DNA of 64,000 nt from Nautilus pompilius (GCA_018389105.1 JACATO010000086.1:1517501-1581500), one strand, 5' to 3'; shown: positions 50,201-63,409, counted from the stretch's first letter. Notes: a model not told the origin generated them from the sequence alone. A program made the numbers and translations.

Positions 50201-53200
50201 GTCATCATCTATGGATGCATAAAGAAATATACATGTTTTATCACACTTCAAAACTAGAAAAACAAAAAAGCAAATGGAAACTTAACTTGAAGTGAATAGC
50301 ATATCTCTGATGTAAGAATTTCATTCCACCATTAAATACCAATCTATACAGTGTATATATTCATCAAGTGTATGGAAAAAGTGTCTAATCTGAGCATAAA
50401 CAGCATATTATAGAAAAGAAAATATTTTTCTTTATTAAGAATATATACAATTTAATAAGATTCTCCAATTCAGCATTTTGATTCTTCTACATCACTCACC
50501 AAACTATCCATAGATAGTAAAAGTTTTTTTTTATTTTTTCCCCTCTAAGTTTTAAAATTTGTAATGAACATGTCTCCACTACTATTTCTTCAAAGTGATT
50601 TATAATTATGGTAGACTGTAATGTAAAGAAACAAACAAGCATCTTAAAAACTAATTAATCAACATTAATAGAGACAACCATCACATAAAGATGCTTTCTG
50701 CTTACCCTAGAAAGATATACAGAAGAAATTCCAAGGTCGTTACAAAGGTACATTCACAGAAACAGGCATATTTCCTTCCTAGATGTGTATACCCATGCTT
50801 ATTTATAACTAAATTTTGGGTGAATGTGATGGATTCACAACCCTAGTCCTGCTGTATCTAAGCAGACTTGAGTATAACACTGAGTGTGTTGAGGTTTTAA
50901 TTTCTGCCATTCTCAGAATCTGAACTCTACTTGAATGATGAATGACAAGGAGTATTAAATCACCTGACTTCTATATTGTTAGTATAGTACATCAACAACA
51001 TCCTCTTCAGATCTATGCAACAGTGACAGGTCAATAATCTCCATAGAAAAACAATTAAACATACATCTTGCCCACTATGGTGCTTTATACAGGATAAAAG
51101 AAACAAACTACATCAAGTGAACAACTGAAATAACCAAAATGCACCATATACTCTGTCTATTCTCCTTACTTTTATTCTGAATATTAATTCTTTGACTTAA
51201 TAGCAACAATGATGTTCTCAAAAGAGAAATGGCTGGTAAGCTATCCAGAGTTGCCAGGCAATTCTTTTAAACCCTAAATGCAAACTGCAGTAGAATTTCA
51301 GATTCAGATCTTTATGAAGTATAAACATTGTATTACCCTTGTACTATGTCATCCAAAGATATTTGCAAAATGGTTTTAAGAACATGGAATAGCACAAATC
51401 AGATCAAAAGTACTCATTTCATTATGGGTGCAACTGTTTTTATGTATACATAACAAACCTATAACAATTATTTAGAAAAATAAGATTTAACTTTTTTTTT
51501 TAAAAAAAACCTTAATATTTTAGGGTAGGCAAACTATTTTAATAAAAACAAAATAATATAAAGAATGATCACTGGAGACAGACAGACAGTATATATACAC
51601 ACACTAATACATATCAACTTTTTTAAAATTAAAGTTGGAAATGATATGCAAAACAAAGAGCTATAATAAGTGTAAACACATCAAATTACTTTTTAAAATT
51701 ATCTATGCTAAAAAAAAATATTTACTATCTGATTTATGCCTAGTAGACCAATATTCAAATTCTAATGAACCAATGTGTTAGACAATAAAAATCTTAAGTC
51801 ATTGAAAAGCTTACAAGATTAGAACATAAATAAGAGCCTACATTTGAGTTAGTTAAGCAGAAGAATAATATGGAGTAATGTAGCCATTATTAGTTAGTCT
51901 TGTATGTAGAAAGCAGGATCAAGACTTTCAGCACAATGATTGCTATGACTAATCAAGTCAATCAATTAGCAAGAACGGACACCAGTTTGGGGTTTGGATG
52001 GGGGAATCCTCTGGTGGGTGGGTGGATGCCTAGTGGGCACAGGTTTGAAAAGGAGTTCCATGGAGAGCCACAATTTTTCAGAGGGAATAGTTATCATAGC
52101 TCCCTACTTCACCTCCCCTTAACTTTCAAAGATAAGTGTTTCTTCATCTTCAAGAGACATGTAGAATAGAGAAATCTATTATGATTCTCTGGTACTTCAC
52201 AGATATAAGACTACACTAAGCAACCCTTTCAATTTTGCTTCCAACCCCACCTGACTACCTCACTTCATGTGACACCTTTGTTCTGTTAAGCTTAATTTTT
52301 CTGACAAAGCTACACATTAACATCAGGGATAAATTGTTCCTATTTCTTTCTATTCCATGCTCTCAGATAGTTCATTTATAAAAAAATTTTAATCCTTTTG
52401 CAAGTTTAGTGAACCTGGGCAGCAGAAAATCCCAAACTTTCTCTTTAAGAAAGAAACCAAAAACAACAAAAACCACCTTAACTTAAAATGGCTGAATGAG
52501 CTCATTGAGAGACCAGACTGAAGACTGACTAAACATGGAATTTTAAATAGTTTAAATAATTCACATTCTCTTCCAAATGATGTACTAATGCATGCAAAGT
52601 CACTCTTGTTTAGAAAAAGTATTCAAAGAATTTGTTGCCAAAGCCTATACAAGAGAAACTTACAAAAAAAATCCAACAATTTGTTATACAAATAATTTTA
52701 TTAAAATTTATTCTACTGCAACCAAATGGTTAATTTGTGACAGAACATTCTGGAATGATGTTCCACTCCCTTTTTTATTTTCTAAATTTTGGCCACTGGA
52801 TCAAATTATTGTTCATTTGCTTGTTAAGTTAACTTCACTATTTAATTTGGTTTGATTTGACAGGTGTGTTAAGCCATGAAGGCTAAAATATTTAACCATG
52901 ACATTACTTGGCATCCACTTCCGGTTAAATGATTTCCAACTAGTTACATGAGGAATTAATTAACTGTCTCTTTGGTGTCAGGTTGTTTTCCTACAATATT
53001 ACTATTTTTAGTATTACTACTATTATTATTATTCTTCATATGCAGCATTTACAGGTTAGTTTAGCTATTTTTATTACATTTAAGCCCATATAATTTTGAG
53101 AGTTTCAATTCCTTTTCATCTACAAATTAATCACTGACTTATATTATTCTCTAAGATGAAATCTCATTTTGATTTTTTAAAAATTTTCTGGAGACAAAAC

Positions 53201-55945
53201 CAAATTTATATGAAACAGTATGCAACTAGATTATCACCTGTCATTTAAATGTTACAGTAAAGCACATATATATTATCAAAATAAGAAAATCTACTTATTT
53301 AAAAGTATAAAAGTACTAACTAAAGAATCAAAACAGTCTGTCAAGAGTTGCTAGTCTGGTCATTGGTTTTCTTGTATAATGATACTATGAAGCAATGTTT
53401 CTAGTACATAAGCTCTATTTGTTATCTGATTACATGTTCAAGGATCAAGTGATAATTATTAAAGTTACAAAGTTAAACCAGCTTAACGTTGGCCTAAGCA
53501 GTCAATTTTCCTTTCAACAATTACCTATTTGTATGCTCTCCCCAGGATTATTCAAATTAATTCTACTTTATAAGACATAGCAGTTATGCAGACATTTTTA
53601 ATTTTAGACTAATAGCCACAGACTCCATGTTCAAGTTTGGGGAGATTCACCCTTCAATTGGATTATATTAAATATTTCCAATCAAGGTTGACGATTAACA
53701 TTTACACAAAAATATTGCAATAAATAATTTGATGTATTATATTCCATCCCATGATGAGACTAGCAATCACGATCTACAATAAATATCAAAAATATGATTA
53801 ACCAGACCAAATGATATCTCCAGTTTTTAATGGGCCCACATCAGCCATTGTGGCTAACCACAAACTGAAACTAGGCTATAGATTAGTGGTGCACAGCTGA
53901 CATACCCTGGAAGCCCAGCTATCTTCTGCAGTTTTGAACTGTAACCACAAAGGGGTTTACCAGATATATTCTCTTACAACATTAAGCATTTTTAAGCTTT
54001 CCAAAGTGGATATTTTGCTAAGATCTCATCTCTCTCACATAGCAATTTATTCATTTAAATTTTTTTTTTATTTTACTTTTAGCCAGGTACCCTTTCTAAA
54101 TCACCTAGTAAGCTTAACTGTTGCTGCCCAGAAATCTTTCAGGCTGTTAGTGGCTGGCAACTTGCATTCTTCCAACTGAAATCTCATGACTACATTAGAA
54201 ACTTTCACCAACATAACTGGCTCCATTTCTGCACTTAAACCAAAAGCCTAAATTCCCCATCCACCCCATAGATTAAGCTCACCAACTAACAAACAACACA
54301 AGCTTAATGGAGCTGGAAAACACTGTTTGTTATTACATTACTGCAGTAAAAGGATGGTTCATTGTAACGTGTGCACATAGATGTTAAAGATATTTAAAAT
54401 ATTCTTGAAAAATCCTTGTCATCTTCTATGAAAACAAATGGTTTGTGAATAGCCCAACTAACAGTTATTTTGATGTAACCTGCCAACTTAAAAAAATTCA
54501 CAGAATTACAGAAAATACAAGGCAGTCTTTGCTGGTATAAACTGAGGCCATTCCACCCATTACTAAGTTTAACTTCTTGCCTCTAGGTTAAACAAAGGTA
54601 AGATTACTTGGATAGTAATATGCAGAGTTTTGTAGTTTGGCAGAGGATGTTCACAATCTGGGGGCATTAAGGTACTGAACTTTTATTTTACTTCAAACTG
54701 TGGGTGCTTCCAGTAATATTTCAAGCCAAACATTAACTGGCTAAAAACTAGTGTCTTTTACATATTACTCTCTGGAGGTGGACTGCCATAAAATCTATTG
54801 AAATGGCAATGCAAAAATTATACATTTCAATGCCTTTCTGTCATAATTATTGTGGCGGCTTTATTTTTGATAATTAAAGGTGCACAAAGCAATATGACTA
54901 GTAAAAGATGAACTATCACTTCCAGAAGATCGCTGTCCAAGTTCCAACACTGACTCAGAAAACCTACTAGTTGACTTATCACATATCTATTATTGCAGAC
55001 ACCCAGTCATTCGGATAAGTCATTTTTTAAAAATATGAATATACTCACTGGCTTATCTGACATGCCTTCACCCCAAACCCAAATAATGTTCAAAGTTACA
55101 CGATGGTATTGGATAATCTCATCAGGGCCTCAGACTTTCTGAAAACTATGTTAGATCTTTGATCATTTTATTTAGTTCTTTTTTATTATTATATTTTTTT
55201 TTTTAGATGTCAATTTTCTGTTTGGACCCTCAGAAAATAAACCAAAAAATGAATTCCCAAAAATTTAATTAAATAAAATCTCTGAACTGAGACAACAATC
55301 CTTTAGCCATCTCATTTCAAACCTTTGAAACATATTTATGGGTTAAAATGAGCTTTGCCAATCACATGCATTTTTCAAAGAAATTACTTGCTGTTAAAAA
55401 AAAAAAAAAGCAGAATATTTGAATGCTATAAACTAAAGCCCATCATCTATATACAAAAGGTAGTATTGCACAAATTGGAAAAGTTTCAATAAACTGAGCT
55501 TTTGACAGATATTTGCTTTTAGTCGACCAACAAGAGTTGTTTTATTTCATTTCTAAAAACTGAGTCACGGCCCACTGATAGCTATAACTTTTGAGCTACA
55601 GCTATAAAACTAACTTATCTTATTTGTACCCTGAAATGCTATCATGAGTATCTATTGTTTTTACAGCATCTAAAGTACCCAGCACAATTTTTTAAAAATT
55701 TTTTGCAGTTGTTAGTGTCCAGAGTAATTACAAAAAATCTACTTTCCCATTTATTGCATTTGTTTGAAGTGTCAGAGTAGATAAGTTTTCTGATTACAGT
55801 TTAAAGCCAGAAATCCAAAAGGATGTAAAATGGTAGAAATTAAAACAAACCACCTTTCAGCAAAAGTAACAAACTAAGTTTGTCTTCATTTTGGCTTCCT
55901 AGCAGGTGGTGTCTAAAACTCAGCACACAAACAGCGGGATCTCAC

Positions 55946-56066
55946 CTCAGTGTCGGTATCATCCTCATCTTTGTTTTTGAAACTCTGAACAGCTTGAAGC
56001 AGCTTCTCTCTCACATGGTGGTCATTCACATGATACTGATCAATCAACTCCTCCTCCGTCAACTTT
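55946..56066 (-). CDS. Exon A of the minus-strand host gene: internal coding exon, acidic helical segment
   Basis: Internal exon of 121 nt. On the minus strand it is preceded by a good acceptor (gctattttcag) and followed by a donor (GAG/GTGAGA). It starts in phase 2 and ends in phase 0, giving 40 residues that begin KLTEEELIDQYHVNDHHVRE and end in an acidic run, NKDEDDTDTE. The first 30 residues look helical and amphipathic. No domain is recognised, and no published MAST kinase I can recall has this segment. It is tied to the downstream gene by strand, by phase 0 matching the phase-0 start of exon C, and by the lack of any other gene nearby. Since it begins in mid-codon, at least one more 5' exon must lie to the right; none was found up to 64000. 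It could belong to a different gene or be a lineage-specific exon. The exon itself is well supported; its membership is inference. Confidence 0.6.
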
Positions 56067-58302
56067 CTGAAAATAGCAAAGTTAAAATTACCTGTACTAC
56101 CTTTCAGTGTCAAGTTTTTTTTTTTAAAAAGAAGGATGCTACATGTGGGATGTGGAGAATAGTAGTAGTAGATTAAAATTAAGAGCACAGTAGTAACAAT
56201 AAACAAAGAGTTAGAAATCTGTAATGTTGCTCAGTGGTGCTATCTCTCTGACAAATATGGTTTGCTTTTTAAATTAATTTGATCTGCAATTTCATTTAAT
56301 TGAAGAGAGTTTATTTTAAATTAATCCAAATATTCTCATCCAGCATTTCTACAGAAACCACTCCTTTTAGCTTAAAGATGCAATAACTCAATCCCACCTG
56401 CTGACAATACAATACAAATTCAAAAAATGGATTGTGTACAATAAATGAAATAATACATTGAGATATTTATACATCATTTTCCATGCACATGCAAAAGGAT
56501 CACTATACTAAAATAAAAAGGAACGGTTCCATAAAAGTCATTTCAGCAATTTCCTTAAAAATTCTGCTTTAAATAGTGAGAGAAAATGTAGTGATGACCC
56601 TCTTTATACACTGGCACCTAATCGAAAAAGTCTACTTGTTTTGGAAATATACAAATTTTTTTTTTTAAACAATTTTTGGCAATTTCTAGATTACTGACGA
56701 TAGAGAATTTTATTTATGTGCACTTTTGTGGAAACAGCATATAAATTAACAATCAAGTACAATAATTTCTCAATAAGTACAGCTGTTATTTCTGAAACTA
56801 ATTTTGTAAAACTTATACTTTATACTTCTCAAAGAATTTATCCTTCTCTCAAAGAAATTATATATTGTCCCCTCTAAAAAAGAGGAACACCTTAATGTTC
56901 AAAATATGACATTGAAACAAGTGAGTTTAATTCAGCAATACCCATCCATTTAAAACAAACCAAACCAAACCACCCATCCTTCTCTTCTTTTTCTCCATCT
57001 GTTCCAGAATCATTAACTGAATTGAAAAATTAAACCTATTAGGATGCTTGGCAGAAACTGCTATTAACTGCCAGAGGTCACATTGCCTGGATCTAACATT
57101 TCCAGAACATAATCTGACAAGTTGGAATTAATTAACTTCCACATGACACACATAACTAGTTCCCCCCACACTGCAAACCAGGTAAAATTATATTATATCA
57201 TGCATGACAGCTCTCAGTAAGTATTTTATCAAGTGTGAATAATTGTTCCAACTTTATGGGAAAAGCATCTGTTGGACCTTATTTCTAGTATTTCCATGTC
57301 AGTTTTTTCTGAAAGCCGCCTCATTATTTCAAAAGGTTTTGAGACATGAGTTTAAAGGCCCTACACACTGAATTTCCCATCACCGCCATTTTCACCCGAC
57401 TACCTACAAGTTATCATCAGGTGCTGGTAATTTCACATAAGCTCTTTCATAACCTTTCCTTGGTGATATCCTCAACAATATAACTAACACACATTGCCCT
57501 CCTGCTATAACACACTATATCAATCAAGAAACCTTAATAAGCAGCATCTAATTAATGATGAAATTACTAATTAAGCTGTTAGTCAATAACATTTAAATAA
57601 ACAGATGGTTTAAAAAATTAACTTAAAGGGTTGAAAATGTACCATAATCTTTTATTTACAAACACTGTCAGAATTAAGTCTTTTAGAAGATGCCCTTTTA
57701 TAAACAAATACATCTTTTCAAGTTAAGCTTTTGTTCAGTATATTACACAGAATCACAATACTGTCATAAACCAGTCCAAGAAGTGTTAGTCAAAATGCTA
57801 AAGCTAAACATGAATCATGGCTCTCAGACTCAATTAAGATGCAAACTCTCTCTAGACAATAAGTGCAGTAAATAAGAAAGATTTTATTTATTTATTCTTG
57901 GCATAGCCAAAATGATAAATGAAAGGCTTCCCTCAGCTTAATTCTGCAATATTAACAGTATTAACAGTCTATATGTATTTCATATTCAGCAACAGGTGAT
58001 CATCACAATAAACCAAACCTTTACAAAAGATTCGGTCCAGCCTATGAAGAAATACATTTTTTTGTGTTTACTAAAGTTGAAGCAGAGAACTCATAATCCC
58101 ACCCTCTGATTAAATACAAATAATAACTGAGAAGGTGTTTGGAAAAATCACTAATCAAGTGTGATCTTTACATATACAATCACATTCATGATCATCTGAA
58201 AAATCAAACATTTAAAAAGTACTGTAATACTCAAGCTTGTGCAACTGTCATATATATGATCCTTTCCAGCACAGCTGTAGACACCTAACAGTGAGCCATC
58301 CA

Positions 58303-58910
58303 ATTATGTAACCAATCTCTATATTTTTAAAAATTTTCCTCCAAAAAATAGACCAGAGTGAGATATTTTTAAAAAATCAAAAAATTTCACTCCCTTATAT
58401 ACTATAGCTCCCATTATGGCTATTTAAAAAATGGCTCCCTTATGTTGTAATTTTTCCAAAATGGTTGCAATTCTTTTCCTCGCAGCCATGCATCAAGTAG
58501 TGCATGGAACTTGAGCTGAACGTTCTACAGATGAGAAAGTTGCCACACAACTCCTTTTGAGGGTGAGAAATTTAAAAACGTTATTTAAATTGCTGTAAAA
58601 TTAAAATGAAAAATTTTTTTTGTTATCATAAACTTTGATCAGTAAATCTCCATTTGCCCTCAGAATCCAGCATTTTGGACCACAATTTTAGGATGTAGCA
58701 GATGTGCTACAATTTTGTTCTTGAAAAATTTAATTCATTTTTATGAGAATCTGGTTTACAAAATGAACATAGGTTCTCTTTTCCAGGTATTGCTTTTAAT
58801 ATAATCTTAATTTTTTCACCCAGATATAGTTTCTGTATGTAAAATAAAATCATAAAAATTCAAATTATTTATTTTCAGGTGTATAAATTCTACATTTAAA
58901 GTTGCTTATT
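58303..58910 (+). repeat. Left inverted arm of foldback element 2
   Basis: Pairs with 61937-62545 along its whole length, with scattered mismatches and small indels. Confidence 0.88.
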
Positions 58911-59399
58911 CAATTTGTATCACACATCATACCTAGTGATTTTTCAATAAGCTCCCTCCATGATTTCACACACATGGTCTATTAACAATTATAGGGAGAT
59001 TACCTAGTAAACGTTCTATTGAGAGAGAACAGGCTGAAAAAATATTTGGATGGGAATGAGAATTTGTTGTATAAGGTTTCTTCTGGTTATTTAAGTAGTT
59101 CCTATTTATTGCACAAACATTTTCATAAGGTATCAGGATACCCACTGCATCATAATTCCATATGAATTTTCAATCTTCTTTTCCAGATAATCCTCCATTA
59201 TTTTTATCAAGAATCACTCAACTAAAAGTTGTGATGTTGAAAAATTTTGCAATGAAGAATGCCGTAAATGGTTATATTCATGCAAGAGACAATATTATGG
59301 AGAGCTGGAATGCTAAAATTTTAACTCTACAAAGATACTTCCATTTCTTTAGGCTTTCTTTGAGAGAACTTAAAAAATGTTGACACATTTTCAGGAAGC

Positions 59400-60860
59400 A
59401 CAAAGGAAAGGTAAAAAGAGATCACGTAATATTTTTAGAAAATGCCAAAGATTTTAAAACAGCAATACAGAGAAATGACACCAGACTGGCAGTTATGCAA
59501 AAATTGTTGCCAACTTGCCTTTGAAGAGCCGAATGAACAGGATACTGTCAGATGCAAAGGTAGATAATTTCCAGCATATTGAAATAGAATTGAAAAGTAT
59601 CGTCAAAAAAACTGAAATAAAGTTTTGAAGAACTAGAAGTCTCTCCTTTAAAAATGCATACAATTCCTAAACATAGTGAAGCTAAAAGTTAAGCAGGATT
59701 CTTAGTAGCTTTACACAGCTGTTGATGTTAACAGAAGTCATAGCATCAGCTGAGCTCTGCCAAAAGAAACTGCTGGATAAACTTAGATTTTTAATGCAAG
59801 AAAAACTGAAAATATCTAACTAGAAACCAAAGTGTCTGATATTAATAAAAAAAAAACATGAATTAAAAAGCAGAAAAAGAGCTGTAGAATTTTTTGAGAT
59901 CCCTGAACATAAACTGATTTCAATCGCCAAATTTAGAAAAGATATCATCAAAGAACATCAAGGCAGAAAGACTGTCAGCACTGCCAAAAATATGCACAGG
60001 CAAAAAGCATTTTATTCTCTGCAATTCTTCATAAACTTCATACTAACGCATCCAAATCTGAAAATAGAGTATAAACTCATTCTGTTTATATATGCGCCAT
60101 TCATCAGAATGCTTTATTGCTTTTGAATACAGAAAACATTAATATAAGTTACAAGAATATAACAAAATGATGTTAAGCGGTACTGACAATAAAACATGTA
60201 TGATACACAGATGTGAGAAATTCCAAGTCTGAAGGATTATTTCAGCAATAATGTGGAACTGACAGAGAAACTCTGGTGACTAAGACTGTGACCATTGAAG
60301 ATTTTATTGATCTTGTAGTTGATTCTTTGAATAGAACAGCTAATTTATTGCAAAAACTACTCCTATTAAAGTAAATACAATAAAGTAAATACAATAAAGA
60401 GAATCTTGATGAGAGATCTTGCATAGCTCTTGATGATTTTTTCTGACAAGATCCAAGGTTCTCACTGAAACAAAATGAGTTACATTCTCCATCCAGTAGT
60501 AATCTGGTACAAATGTGAAAACAAGCAATAAAACCAGTCTGTGTGCACACTGTCCAATGATATGGAGCATGACACATCTTTGTATACAAAGTCCAAAGAA
60601 AAATTATTGACTTAATAAAGAAGAAACTTCCAGAAATAACCAAAGTGGAATGCTCACATAGTACAAGAATTTTGAAAATTTTTGTGTGTTATCATTCCAC
60701 TAACTATACTCTGAAAGCCAACTAGTTATTCTTTGCAACCAGTTATGAAAAGTCACCATGTGATGAAACTGATGGTATTGTGAAACTACTCACAGCCAGA
60801 GCAAGTCTTCAAAGTCCATTCAGAAATCAAATTCTACAACTGATGCCACATCTGAGTTTT
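59400..60860 (+). pseudogene. Decayed transposase-like coding body inside foldback element 2
   Basis: Pieces of one protein can be read on the plus strand in several frames. A DWQLCKNCCQLAFEEPNEQD stretch near 59488-59540 has a Cys-x-x-Cys. KFRKDIIKEHQGRKT lies near 59930-59970, and IIDLIKKKLPEITKVECSHS near 60606-60665. Most telling is LFFATSYEKSPCDETDGIVK near 60730-60785, followed by LLTARASLQSPFRNQIL. As I recall, FFATSHGKGxCDGxGGxxKR followed by A-R-A-S is a signature of uncharacterised transposase-like proteins found in many animals. Numerous stops and shifts break the reading; no single open frame exceeds about 75 codons. The family name is unknown to me. Confidence 0.55.
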
Positions 60861-61127
60861 GCCAAAACTGAAGTCTAGGTATGAATGTAGGTTAATAGTC
60901 AGGAACTTGCAGATACCATTTCTTACCATCAATTTATAAAATGTAAATAAACTTTAAGCAAGTAAGTGATGACAGTGCACTGGTATGCTCCCATCTGGAA
61001 GTTACCATTCTAGACAAATTCATTGCATTACATGTTAGATTGATGGAGTTTGTTGCATGTAGATATGATTCACTTTAGTGGAGAAAGTGGATCATCAACA
61101 ACAAAATGTGAAAGTAAAATGTATGTA

Positions 61128-61755
61128 CAGGTTGAGAATCCCTTATCCAAAATCCTTGGTGCTGAATGTATTTCGGATTTTGGAATATACCAGCATAATT
61201 TGGTAGCTAACCCACTGGGGACTGGGCACAAGTTCATTTACAACATTATAACTGCATATGAATACATATAGCCTACAGGTAGACTTATGCAATATTTTAA
61301 TACAACATCATAACTGCATATGAATACATATAGGCTACAGGTAGACTTATGCAATATTTTAATACAACATCATAACTGCATATGAATACATATAGGCTAC
61401 AGGTAGACTTATGCAATATTTTAAAATCATTTTGTGCATGAAACCATAAGAAAAAGATGTACAATTAACCATCAGAAAGGTAAGCTACCAATATGGTAGA
61501 CCTACTGGTACCGTAGGAGTATTTGCAGGCCTTTTCGACATTTTCAAAGTATATTAACACCAACATCAAAGCACAGAAAAAGCACAAAAATTACAGTCAG
61601 TAATGTGCATACATCAAGCGTGTAAGGACCCATGCATTGCTCAGGAACCTTTCCAGAACCTTCTGGAATTTTCCACTGAAGGTGCTCCAAAAAATACTTC
61701 AGATTTTGGAGCTTTTCAGTTTTTTTAGAATTTTGGATAAGAGATTCTTGACCTG
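61128..61755 (+). mobile_element. pogo/Tigger-like MITE nested in foldback element 2
   Basis: Inverted ends CAGGTTGAGAATCCCTTATC (left) and the complement of GATAAGAGATTCTTGACCTG (right), with TA at 61126-61127 and 61756-61757. The ends strongly resemble those of Tigger7/MER44-type pogo elements (CAGGTTGAGTATCCCTTATC as I recall them), as does the ATTTCGGATTTTGGAATAT block next to the left end and the complementary GATTTTGGAGC block near the right end. No transposase is present; at 628 bp it is a nonautonomous derivative. It inserted after the foldback element arrived. Confidence 0.85.
61240..61425 (+). repeat. Minisatellite, three 62-bp units, inside the MITE
   Basis: ACAACATCATAACTGCATAT recurs at 61240, 61302 and 61364, each followed by GAATACATATAGGCTACAGG and a GACTTATGCAATATTTTAA tail. 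The copies differ by only one or two bases, so the expansion is recent relative to the host element. Confidence 0.93.
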
Positions 61756-61936
61756 TATGTGCATCGTCCAGCAATAAAGTGGCAAGCTTTTCATGGCCAG
61801 CCAAAGATGATATTTGTTAGGTTTCTTTTGATAAGAGAGACTGCAAAATTAATGCACCTATAATAGTTATTGGAAGACTATAAGAAATCAGCAAGAAGAT
61901 TATTCAAAGATCACAAAAGACTACGAACAATAAAAA

Positions 61937-62545
61937 TTAAGCAACCAACTTTAAATGTAGAATCTATACATCTGAAAATAAATAATTTGAATTTTTAAGA
62001 TTTTATTTTACATACAGAAACTATATCTGGGTGAAAAATTAAGATTATATTAAAAACAATAGCTAGAAAAGAGAACCTATGTTCATTTTGTAAACCAGAT
62101 TCTCATAAAAATGAATTAAATTTTTCAAGAACAAAATTGTAGCACATCTGCTACATCCTAAAATTGTGGTCCAAAATGCTGGATTCTGAGGGCAAATGGA
62201 GATTTACTGATCAAAGTTTATGATAGCAAGAAAAAAATTTTTCATTTTAATTTTACAGCAATTTAAATAACGTTTTTAAATTTCTCACCTTCAAAAGGAG
62301 TTGTGTGGCAACTTTCTCATCTGTAGAACGTTCAGCTCAAGTTCCATGCACTACTTGATGCATGGTGGCTGCGAGGAAAAAAATTGCAACCATTTTGAGA
62401 AAATTACAACATAAGGGGGTAATTTTGTAAATAGCCATAATGGGAGCTGTAGCATATAAGGGAAAGAAAGTTTTAGATTTTTTCATATCCCACTCTGGTC
62501 TATTTTGGTGGAAAATTTTTAAAATACAGATTGGTTATATAACCT
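61937..62545 (-). repeat. Right inverted arm of foldback element 2
   Basis: Reverse complement of 58303-58910; followed by 25 bp to the terminal GAATGACCCT. Confidence 0.88.
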
Positions 62546-63409
62546 GGAAGAAGTGACATGGAATGACCCTGGAAGAAACCAGTCAGATTCTATTTTATAT
62601 AATGCCAAGTGGTTAGTCTGGCACCCATCTACTTGTGCCCCCCCCCTCCAACTAAGAGAACAAGAGCAGGGCTAGCTACTAGGCTGAGGTACATCAAGTG
62701 GCTAAGCAGAAAGTCCCTACCTCTAGCAGGAGAAAGGAACCCCATGATACGGATGGACTAGCAGAGAAAGTGAGAAGAAAGCATGCTATGGGAAGTCAAA
62801 CCTGGGTCTTCTAACACAACAAGCTGGTGTACTACACAGTATCCATTGCCCTTTGTATTACCACAGGAGGGCCAAATTATTTCAAATGTAAATACTTGTT
62901 TTCACCATACTACTTTCCCCTCCATGCTCTACTTATCAATCGCATCCAAGCTGCTTACATACCTTTCTATAAAGCAATGTTTTCTCTTCTCTGTAATATT
63001 AACTCTATATTAATCCCAAAAATAAATTCTTTCTTCTAGATATCTGCTATTCTTTATTCATTACAAGTTCAACAGGTCTTTCAAATAAGTCAACATTCAT
63101 ATTATTTATAATCCCTTCTACAAAAAGACTGTGGGCTTCAAAGTTTGATGGCACACGACACAAATCCCTGTAACTGTAATAAGATATTTTCTCAACTTCA
63201 AAACTTAAATTTATATTTATTGTCACAAAGATGGGGCAAAAAGGCATTAATATTTAGGTGTCATTAGATATAAAATGTATGTTATCAAAATGTAAAATAA
63301 GCTTTACGGTTAACTGCTGGAGAATCTAACAAACAAATCATTTTATTAATACATGCTGGGGAAAATGGCAAAATTAAGAATTGTGCCTTGTACTGATTTT
63401 AAAGTATAT

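Larger units (their letters stand above)
45765..55945. other. Region between exons A and B; part of the A-to-C intron (17.8 kb in all)
   Basis: After the putative promoter block it is AT-rich with two Tc1-like remnants in antisense (48.2-49.0 and 49.4-50.2 kb). A hydrophobic 147-codon open frame at 47533-47976 is A/T-run driven and not called. No exon seen. Confidence 0.55.
58303..62570. mobile_element. Foldback DNA transposon 2: ~0.6-kb inverted arms around a 3-kb decayed coding body
   Basis: The left arm (58303-58910) and right arm (61937-62545) are reverse complements; for example ACTTGATGCATGG near 62352 answers CCATGCATCAAGT near 58487. The right side continues to a tip ending GACATGGAATGACCCT at 62570. 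Its complement, AGGGTCATTCCATGTCAC, matches the left tip of foldback element 1. The 3-kb interior carries a broken transposase-like reading (59.4-60.9 kb) and a nested MITE (61128-61755). The left tip is missing. The element is old, with arms more diverged than those of element 1. Confidence 0.75.

Noticed and set aside
55913-56176. 98-codon open frame on the plus strand across exon A
   Set aside because: Antisense shadow of exon A; no splice sites or family match on the plus strand.
60242-60643. 133-codon open frame on the minus strand
   Set aside because: Lies opposite the decayed transposase-like reading of foldback element 2 and is best explained as its shadow.
62640-62870. G+C-richer stretch right of foldback element 2 considered as a SINE
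   Set aside because: No clear tRNA boxes, tail or duplication; composition alone is not enough.
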